A stretch of DNA of 5,623 bases from assembly GCA_021826835.1 (NCBI GenBank), contig JAKAYH010000178.1:1-5623 (forward strand), given 5' to 3'. Source of the stretch: Thermoplasmata archaeon. GTDB lineage: Archaea > Thermoplasmatota > Thermoplasmata > Thermoplasmatales > Thermoplasmataceae. The notes below the pieces were generated by a model. That model made no database searches, was not told where the DNA came from, and saw nothing but the letters and a program-made list of their open reading frames with translations. Shown one piece after another: positions 1 through 3,982 of this stretch. Made by a program: the position numbers and the translations under genes. Position 1 is the stretch's first letter. Every line of letters starts with the position of its first letter.

Positions 1-83
1 CTCACCTGTATCCCATATGATGCAGCTACTGCAAGCAATTCATCTTTAAACAGTGTTGAGAGAACTTCATATTTTGTTGGCAT
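1..83 (-). CDS. N-terminus of an unidentified protein, cut by the left edge
   Basis: An ATG on the minus strand at 83-81 opens a frame that stays open for 27 codons and leaves the window at position 1. The visible residues include LFKDELLAVAASYGI. This two-helix pattern (hydrophobic, Lys-Asp-Glu-Leu-Leu, then Tyr-Gly-Ile) resembles the start of SAP-like or similar small DNA-binding helical domains, where a 'DELLxxAxxxGI' phrase is common. The resemblance rests on one short stretch, so no function is assigned. The codons look like real coding sequence (no rare or low-complexity run). No clear Shine-Dalgarno precedes the ATG; the upstream sequence at about 100-115 is A+T-rich and could hold a weak TATA box. 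The gene is transcribed away from the 78-aa gene at 555, with about 470 bp between them. Confidence 0.55.
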   Translation of the reverse strand, partial: MPTKYEVLSTLFKDELLAVAASYGIQV

Positions 84-220
84 AAAACTTCAATTCCAAA
101 ATAATAATTAATTTTTCCATGGCATATCAATGGTGTAAACCGTTCTTATAACTGTATTGTATTTCTAAAATGATGCATTATTTATCTCAATGGTCAAAAG
201 CATAGCGTATTGGTTCTTTG

Positions 221-257
221 ACACACCCTTCGGATTACGCGAAGGGTCATGGTGTGT
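221..257. repeat. Strong two-part hairpin (inverted repeat)
   Basis: CCCTTCG at 226-232 pairs perfectly with CGAAGGG at 240-246 across the 7-base loop GATTACG. An outer stem, ACACA (221-225) with TGTGT (253-257), extends it after a 6-base bulge TCATGG on the right side. The inner stem is far more G+C-rich than its surroundings. The 7-bp stem and 7-base loop superficially recall a tRNA arm, but the loop lacks the T expected before an anticodon and no other tRNA arms are nearby. It could be a structured RNA element, a protein-binding site, or part of a terminator; the nearest T-run lies some 20 bases beyond it on the plus strand. Confidence 0.55.
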
Positions 258-383
258 AGCAACAATAAGCAGTAATTTTTTGTGCCCTATTAATTCACGG
301 ACACATACATCTAAAATACATAAAAATGCTAAATCCAGTCATAAGATCAAGGCATTTCTGAGAGGTATAGGTTCAAAAACCCA

Positions 384-403
384 TTAAAATTGTTTAAAAT
401 TGT
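384..403. repeat. Tandem 10-bp direct repeat
   Basis: TTAAAATTGT occurs twice back to back (384-393 and 394-403), an exact duplication with a one-helical-turn period. It is short and A+T-rich, so chance is possible. It lies well upstream of the promoter of the 78-aa gene. Confidence 0.45.
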
Positions 404-460
404 GTTATGAAGCTATTTCCGAAAGATATAAACTGACGATTTATGCCCGGCAGAAGTAGT

Positions 461-484
461 TCAATGACTATTATATCAATGACT
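461..484. repeat. Spaced 9-bp direct repeat upstream of a promoter
   Basis: TCAATGACT appears at 461-469 and again at 476-484, a 15-bp period. The pair lies 35 to 60 bp upstream of the TATA-like box at 521-528, so it may be an operator or activator site for the 78-aa gene. There is no direct proof of binding. Confidence 0.4.
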
Positions 485-518
485 TTCTGGATACTCAATA
501 TACAAAAGATATAGGAAA

Positions 519-529
519 TTGTATATTTG
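519..529 (+). promoter_or_regulatory. TATA-like box for the 78-aa gene
   Basis: TTGTATATTTG is centred about 30 bp before the ATG at 555. With archaeal spacing of about 25 bp from TATA box to transcription start, the transcript would begin near 548-550 with almost no leader. This spacing also argues against the in-frame starts at 519 and 531, which lie within or right beside the box. Confidence 0.4.
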
Positions 530-554
530 TATGGCAATTTATCAACGGATAATT

Positions 555-791
555 ATGACCGATAAAAAAGAAACTGTAAATGAATCCACCGTGATAGGAT
601 TGGAATTTATGGTAGTGCGACTCAATGAAATGGTTGATGAAGTTCATGCATGGAATAGGCTATTGAAATATCACACAGGACAGCAGAAAAAACACACCAT
701 CGGAACTCAGAAGGGAAGTTATCGCTACAATCCGAAAACAAAAAAGCTGGAAAGGTTAGACGAAGAAGGCAATCTTATAAAAAGCTATTAG
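555..791 (+). CDS. Small charged protein of unknown function (78 aa)
   Basis: I do not recognise this protein. It is soluble and highly charged, with no signal peptide or membrane segment. Residues about 11-40 look like a long amphipathic helix (IGLEFMVVRLNEMVDEVHAW), possibly a dimerising segment. Residues about 41-53 are basic and polar (QQKKH). The tail, about 54-78, has a pattern suggesting a small beta-hairpin (SYRYNPKTKKLERLDEEG). The ATG at 555 is preferred because a TATA-like box lies 30 bp upstream; longer in-frame versions beginning TTG 519 or ATG 531 would overlap it. No strong Shine-Dalgarno is present, consistent with a leaderless or near-leaderless transcript. It is the only plus-strand gene seen, converges on the 462-aa gene, and lies next to the iteron array, so a plasmid copy-control or DNA-binding role is possible but unproven. 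Confidence 0.6.
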   Translation: MTDKKETVNESTVIGLEFMVVRLNEMVDEVHAWNRLLKYHTGQQKKHTIGTQKGSYRYNPKTKKLERLDEEGNLIKSY

Positions 792-806
792 TAAGGTACA
801 TCTTAC
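791..806 (+). terminator. Weak hairpin immediately after the 78-aa gene
   Basis: GTAAG (791-795) pairs with CTTAC (802-806) around a 6-base loop, beginning at the last base of the stop codon. No T-run follows, so termination is only one reading of a short structure. Confidence 0.15.
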
Positions 807-869
807 AAACATAGGAAACTACAGTACTTCTAAAATATGGATATGTTCATGAGATAGTGTAATTAGGTC

Positions 870-1163
870 AAATGGTACAAAATGGTATGAAATGGTGGTA
901 AAATGGTACTAATATATACTAATTAAAAACTCAATTAATTCCAATAAAAATTAACTATTCTATAATAGATAAAATGGTGAAATGGTAATTTTGTGATCAA
1001 GAATATAAAAACACCGGGCAAAGGACAAAAAGTGAATCGGTACATAAGGCACCATTTTACCATTTGATCTCGTCTCATAGAAGAAAAATGTAATGAACCA
1101 AGGCAAAAATTGACAGTTCAAAAACACCATTTGATCACCATTTGGTGCCATTTCATACCATTT
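870..1163. repeat. Symmetric iteron array (12 copies of AAATGGT); candidate replication origin
   Basis: Plus-strand AAATGGT begins at 870, 880, 890, 901, 972 and 980. The reverse complement ACCATTT begins at 1051, 1059, 1126, 1137, 1147 (as GCCATTT, the only mismatch) and 1157. The copies form clusters of 4, 2, 2 and 4. Spacing within the outer clusters is 10, 10, 11 bp on the left and 11, 10, 10 bp on the right, about one helical turn; both inner pairs are 8 bp apart. Starts of successive clusters' nearest copies lie 67-71 bp apart. All left copies point right and all right copies point left, with a centre near 1017. A 16-bp segment, AAATGGTATGAAATGG (880-895), recurs inverted at 1148-1163. 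The array lies between convergent genes, so it is unlikely to be a promoter operator. Iterons beside an A+T-rich stretch are typical of plasmid origins; a partition (centromere) site is the main alternative. The last copy touches the stop codon of the 462-aa gene. Confidence 0.85.
908..972. other. A+T-rich spacer inside the iteron array; possible unwinding element
   Basis: Fifty-six of these 65 bases are A or T (about 86 %). The stretch contains ACTAAT twice with a 10-bp period (908-913, 918-923) and an inverted repeat AATTAA (921-926) / TTAATT (935-940). It lies between the left four-copy cluster and the first two-copy cluster, a fitting place for a duplex-unwinding element if the array is an origin. 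Confidence 0.45.
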
Positions 1164-2551
1164 CATTGGTTACTAGAAAGAACGGGGGAATATTCTTCCC
1201 AGGTGTGATTAGCATCATGATTCTCTCGGATTACGATGAGTTCATTCTTATCCAGAAAGTTGATGATATCATCCAGGGTCTTTGACTTCTTGCCTCTGAG
1301 CCAACTGAAGTTTGAAACAATGAAGCGTCTCTTGACTGGGCAATTTTCCTTGCTGTATTTCAGCACTATGAAATTATAGACTTTCTCGGCCTTCTGGTTG
1401 AATTCCGGCTCTTCTATATTCGCAATCTCTTTCTTGTAGCCCTCAACAACCCTGTTCAGAAACCCCAAAGTCCATTCTATGTGTCTCGCATCTACTTCAA
1501 GCTTTATAGGTTTTTGAGAAATATTTTTAGGTTCCTGAAGCCAGAGCGTGAATTCATAGAGCATCATATTTACCGCAATGCGCAAAATTAGTTCTGCGTT
1601 CTCAGTAGGGTATCTCGGGACTTCTTCCTCTTTAATACGCGATGAACCTTCAAGCCTCAATTTCTTTAACTTTTCTAATGCAGCATCGCTCACAGTATAA
1701 GTAGTTGGATATCTTTTCTGGAATAGCCCTAGGACTGCGTCTGAGATTATGTATTTGTAATAATCCATAACACCGCTGAACCATTCATTATTTTGTTTGT
1801 CATAGGCCTTGTTTACGGATTCAAGGTCGATATCCTTGTAATCCTTTTTGACAATAATGCATCGTCTAAGAAGCCCCAATTTGAGGGTCTGTGGAGTCAG
1901 CTCACTTGGATGAAGATCTCCATAAAGTGTGACATATCTCCCCTTTGGAATTCGGATAGGCTTTCCTCGCAAATTTCTGTCCACAGCATCACCGTAATAG
2001 AGGTTGTTCATCATTTCTATGTTTCCCGTGTCGTACCTTTGTGAATTTTGCAGTCTCAACTTGACCCCAAGTTCCGGGGCCTTGAAATTAATGACATTCT
2101 TTTCTTTTAGGAGTTCAACTATACCCTCTGGAGATCCATCAAAAGTTCTTGAGGTGGATTCAACATCAGGGTGTTTTATGAATTGCGAAATTACCCCTAC
2201 ATCATCATCCATTCTGCGCTTCACAAGCTCCAGTATTTCCTCTGTTAATTCATCCTCATATCTTATCCAGGAAGATTTATGAAACTCATCGGGTGGGGCT
2301 ACAATTATGGCAAAGAGGTTAGCCCTCGGTTTTAGTTTTTTCAGATCATCTTCTTCATTCCTGACGAACCTTCCAAGGTTACGAGATATGTTGATTAGCA
2401 GCATTTGCTCAACTACATCCCGATCATCACCAGTGAACATGCAGATATTCTCTGCTAATCTTGTCATTGGGCTAACTTCACTGTTTGATGTTATAGCATC
2501 AACAGCTGTTGATTCCACACGATTTATATTGTTGTTTTCTATATTTTCCAT
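1163..2551 (-). CDS. DUF3987/plasmid helicase-like protein with degenerate P-loop and C-terminal winged helix (462 aa)
   Basis: The overall order of motifs recalls the DUF3987 group of P-loop proteins found on plasmids and viruses. An N-terminal helical region is followed by a strand and P-loop-like segment LFAIIVAPPDEFHKSS (about 79-94), the phrase GSPEG (139-143), a Walker B-like spot ending PELG (159-162), and a GLLRR arginine segment (226-230). The Lys-Ser of the P-loop remains, but the usual glycines are replaced and the loop is one residue longer; the expected acidic pair of Walker B is reduced to Pro-Glu. Residues about 387-457 look like a winged-helix DNA-binding domain. The ATG at 2551 is chosen because AGGAAGTGATC (2565-2555) matches the archaeal Shine-Dalgarno consensus at 10 of 11 bases with ideal spacing; the GTG at 2560 lies inside that site. 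The gene follows the AbrB-like gene by 45 bp, probably in one transcript, and its stop touches the iteron array. Candidate initiator or helicase-like replication protein, inferred from position and fold resemblance. Confidence 0.6.
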   Translation of the reverse strand: MENIENNNINRVESTAVDAITSNSEVSPMTRLAENICMFTGDDRDVVEQMLLINISRNLGRFVRNEEDDLKKLKPRANLFAIIVAPPDEFHKSSWIRYEDELTEEILELVKRRMDDDVGVISQFIKHPDVESTSRTFDGSPEGIVELLKEKNVINFKAPELGVKLRLQNSQRYDTGNIEMMNNLYYGDAVDRNLRGKPIRIPKGRYVTLYGDLHPSELTPQTLKLGLLRRCIIVKKDYKDIDLESVNKAYDKQNNEWFSGVMDYYKYIISDAVLGLFQKRYPTTYTVSDAALEKLKKLRLEGSSRIKEEEVPRYPTENAELILRIAVNMMLYEFTLWLQEPKNISQKPIKLEVDARHIEWTLGFLNRVVEGYKKEIANIEEPEFNQKAEKVYNFIVLKYSKENCPVKRRFIVSNFSWLRGKKSKTLDDIINFLDKNELIVIRENHDANHTWEEYSPVLSSNQ

Positions 2552-2565
2552 TAAGATCACTTCCT
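2552..2565 (-). promoter_or_regulatory. Near-consensus ribosome binding site that sets the start of the 462-aa gene
   Basis: On the minus strand AGGAAGTGATC (2565-2555), followed by TTA, precedes the ATG at 2551. It matches the complement of the archaeal 16S 3' end (AGGAGGTGATC) except at one base. The GTG inside it is in frame, but would sit in the ribosome-binding duplex and is unlikely to be the start. Confidence 0.65.
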
Positions 2566-2568
2566 GCT

Positions 2569-2584
2569 CCTGTTTACCGACAGG
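2569..2584 (-). repeat. Small hairpin just upstream of the ribosome binding site
   Basis: CCTGT and ACAGG form a 5-bp stem with a 6-base loop in the spacer between the AbrB-like gene and the 462-aa gene, ending 3 bases before the Shine-Dalgarno. It could mildly affect translation or mark an RNA processing point. It is short enough to be chance. Confidence 0.25.
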
Positions 2585-2596
2585 GGCTCATTTTTT

Positions 2597-2758
2597 TCAA
2601 TCTGATTTATTCCTTTTCTTATCAAATTCTACTATCAGACTCTTTGAAGTTATTTTCAACTGAACCTTGTCTTTTGCTTTGAGTTCAAAGAGTTCTACAA
2701 TAGCTTGTGGAATGTTCACGTACAAACTTGTACCTGTTGACATGAGGTGTCTTTCCAT
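2597..2758 (-). CDS. AbrB/MazE-type swapped-hairpin DNA-binding protein (53 aa)
   Basis: This small gene encodes a protein of the SpoVT/AbrB fold class. Residues 7-45 show the usual pattern: a strand with STGTSLYVNIP, a short helix QAIVELFEL (18-26), then 'KAKDKVQLKI' and 'SLIVEF' strands. The phrase 'S-x-Y-V-x-I-P-x-x-[IV]-x-x-x-x-x-[LI]-x-x-x-D-x-V' is the standard signature of these dimeric DNA-binding domains, found in transcription regulators and antitoxins. A basic tail (KKRNK) ends it. AGGAGATGA, ending close before the ATG, is a good Shine-Dalgarno; the ATG at 2763 overlaps that site and is in another frame. Its neighbours are the RFC-like gene 168 bp upstream and the 462-aa gene 38 bp downstream of its stop. 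It likely represses its own operon or controls copy number. No toxin gene is apparent beside it, so an antitoxin role is less likely. Confidence 0.8.
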   Translation of the reverse strand: MERHLMSTGTSLYVNIPQAIVELFELKAKDKVQLKITSKSLIVEFDKKRNKSD

Positions 2759-2790
2759 TTCATCTCCTTAACCAAATAATTATGACTTCT

Positions 2791-2798
2791 ATTTAAAT
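2791..2798 (-). promoter_or_regulatory. TATA-like box for the AbrB-like gene
   Basis: ATTTAAAT on the minus strand is centred 36 bp before the ATG at 2758. A start of transcription about 25 bp downstream (near 2769) would leave a leader of about ten bases just long enough to hold the Shine-Dalgarno. A second identical ATTTAAAT lies at 2889-2896. The sequence is palindromic, so direction rests on the gene's position. Confidence 0.4.
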
Positions 2799-2925
2799 CT
2801 ATATTTTCTTCCAGCCCATAAAATACGGGTTCTGCAAGTGATTCAACCTTCAAAAATAGTGGATGTGAGAAATGATTTTTCATTTCTGATTTAAATAGGC
2901 ACGACATTGTCAACAAAGCCCCCCT

Positions 2926-3756
2926 TTAAATTCCCCAAGAAGGATCACTAAGGAAGTCAACTGGATCTTCCTGCTTTATGAACTTTGAATTGGCGTTCTT
3001 GGACTCATCATAGATGTTCTGAAATTTGGTTGTTAAGCGTGGTGGTACTAGCTTCAAGTGATTGAAATGCTCGAGATCATTAATGAGGTAATAAGGTGAG
3101 CCCCCTGCCTGTTGGATGATTTTTTGAAGGTTGTTCTCAGTGATTTTAACCCCTTCCAATTTGATCACTTTCTCTGCCAGCTTTTTCAAGTTTAGATCAG
3201 AAAGTCCATTGAATTCGAGAATTGTGAATCTGCGCAGAAATGCCGGTTCAAAATTGTCTAGCTTGTTAACAGTTATTATTACTTTGAGCCTCCCTACTAC
3301 TTGCTCCAGTGGCTCATGTAAGACTTTTTGTGCGTCCTTAGTCATTCTGTCAGCTTCATTCAATATCACTTTGTGACCCGAATTGTTTTTACCTGTCGCC
3401 CTGTTTATGTCGTACTCAAACATACTTCCGCGCATTCTAATCATTTCTTCCAGTTTTCTTGCCTGTTCAACACCTGATGCGTTTGCTATGTTTATGACGG
3501 TCTTCTTCATGTCGGGTCTAAACGCCTCTGCTACGGTTGTTTTCCCAGTCCCTGGTGGTCCAACAAGAATGAGATGTGGTATTTTCTCAACTGGGAGCTT
3601 TTCCAGACCTTTCAGAAATTCCACATTTTCGTCTTGGCCAACAATGTCGTCCAGGGATGACCACCTATACTTCTCGTGCCATGGTATTACGTTCCCGAGT
3701 TCAGTTCTTTTTTCCACCTTGTCGGTGGGATCTATGTTATGAGTTTCTTTGCTCAT
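2926..3756 (-). CDS. RFC-small-subunit-like AAA+ protein lacking the clamp-loader collar (276 aa)
   Basis: The protein follows the archaeal clamp-loader small subunit closely over residues 24-230. Box II is WHEKYRWSSLDDIVGQ (26-41); Walker A is GPPGTGKTT (66-74), intact. Walker B reads ILNEAD (131-136), with Asn where RFC has the Mg-coordinating Asp. MTKDAQ follows as in RFC, but the next RFC phrase LRRTME is changed to LHEPLE. Sensor 1 keeps Asn164. The SRC arginine-finger motif is RRF (175-177), retaining an arginine. The sensor 2 phrase GDMRRAIN is replaced by GSPYYLIN, losing its arginine. The usual C-terminal collar (about 90 residues) is absent; an unrelated tail ends with DPVDFLSDPSWGI. 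RFC normally loads PCNA; without a collar this one probably does not build a standard pentamer. A plasmid-specific loader for a helicase or initiator is a reasonable inference. ATG 3756 is preceded by a TATA box at leaderless spacing. It heads the likely operon with the AbrB-like and 462-aa genes. Confidence 0.85.
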   Translation of the reverse strand: MSKETHNIDPTDKVEKRTELGNVIPWHEKYRWSSLDDIVGQDENVEFLKGLEKLPVEKIPHLILVGPPGTGKTTVAEAFRPDMKKTVINIANASGVEQARKLEEMIRMRGSMFEYDINRATGKNNSGHKVILNEADRMTKDAQKVLHEPLEQVVGRLKVIITVNKLDNFEPAFLRRFTILEFNGLSDLNLKKLAEKVIKLEGVKITENNLQKIIQQAGGSPYYLINDLEHFNHLKLVPPRLTTKFQNIYDESKNANSKFIKQEDPVDFLSDPSWGI

Positions 3757-3776
3757 AGTAACTATGTCGTAGCAGA

Positions 3777-3785
3777 CTATTTAAC
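3777..3785 (-). promoter_or_regulatory. TATA box of the RFC-like gene
   Basis: GTTAAATAG on the minus strand is centred about 25 bp before the ATG at 3756, so the transcript is predicted to start at or next to the ATG (leaderless). No Shine-Dalgarno is present, in agreement. Two inverted repeats lie directly upstream. Confidence 0.55.
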
Positions 3786-3792
3786 AGTCGCC

Positions 3793-3829
3793 TTATTCTA
3801 TATGAGAATAATAATTACCGTAGGTAATT
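3793..3829. repeat. Two adjacent inverted repeats upstream of the RFC-like gene; candidate operators
   Basis: TTATTCT (3793-3799) pairs with AGAATAA (3805-3811) across five bases, and one base later AATTACC (3813-3819) pairs with GGTAATT (3823-3829) across three bases. Both have perfect 7-bp arms. They begin about 8 bp upstream of the TATA box, the usual location of archaeal activator or repressor sites. The AbrB-like protein encoded in the same operon is a candidate binder (inference). Confidence 0.5.
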
Positions 3830-3982
3830 CCTAAAAATCTTGAAATGACTACTTCTTAAAACTTGCGATTCTGAAAAATCCGAAGCACGCACTATTATTT
3901 GAAATCTAACTTATGGCCATGACACTTATTAGCATCCTATAAACTTAAGGGATAACCGCGTTGTAAATGCCTTCCAATAATA

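Larger units (their letters stand above)
84..518. other. Long intergenic region without a convincing gene
   Basis: This stretch separates the divergent genes at 1-83 and 555-791. No open frame in it looks like a protein. The longest plus-strand frame (190-387) runs through a strong hairpin and reads as unordered sequence. What can be seen is the hairpin at 221-257, a tandem 10-bp repeat at 384-403, a spaced 9-bp repeat at 461-484, and a T-run near 277-283. The region could hold promoters for both flanking genes, a small structured RNA, or remnants of older insertions. Confidence 0.5.
3757..3982. other. Intergenic region between integrase and RFC-like gene
   Basis: These 226 bp hold the promoter and paired inverted repeats of the RFC-like gene (3777-3829). 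Between 3830 and 3982 there is no convincing gene. On the minus strand several short T-runs (for example GGATTTTTC near 3874-3882 and GATTTTTAGG near 3829-3838) could end the integrase transcript, since archaeal terminators are often T-rich tracts, but none is strong. Confidence 0.4.

Noticed and set aside
226..246. Hairpin with 7-base loop as a tRNA anticodon arm
   Set aside because: The stem is 7 bp rather than 5, the loop lacks T at the position before the anticodon, and no D-arm, T-arm or acceptor stem surrounds it.
366..383. GGTTCAAAAACC as a possible tRNA T-arm and second att copy
   Set aside because: The stem does not pair as a T-arm, no acceptor or other arms are found, and it does not match the 18-mer at 5507-5524.
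190..387. A 65-codon plus-strand open frame
   Set aside because: It runs through the strong hairpin, has no convincing start signal, and reads as random sequence.
870..1163. CRISPR array
   Set aside because: The repeats are 7-8 bp, face both ways and are spaced mostly by 8-11 bp; CRISPR repeats are much longer, in one orientation, with uniform spacers.
960..1166. A 68-codon minus-strand open frame across the right half of the iteron array
   Set aside because: Its start and first residues are produced by the iteron repeats themselves, it overlaps the stop of the 462-aa gene, and its composition does not look like a protein.
2716..2916. A minus-strand open frame of 66 codons (TTG start; ATG at 2907) between the RFC-like and AbrB-like genes
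   Set aside because: It overlaps the first 43 bp of the better supported AbrB-like gene in another frame, and its end is simply the frame shadow of that gene. A TATA-like ATTTAAAG lies before its ATG, so it is not fully excluded.
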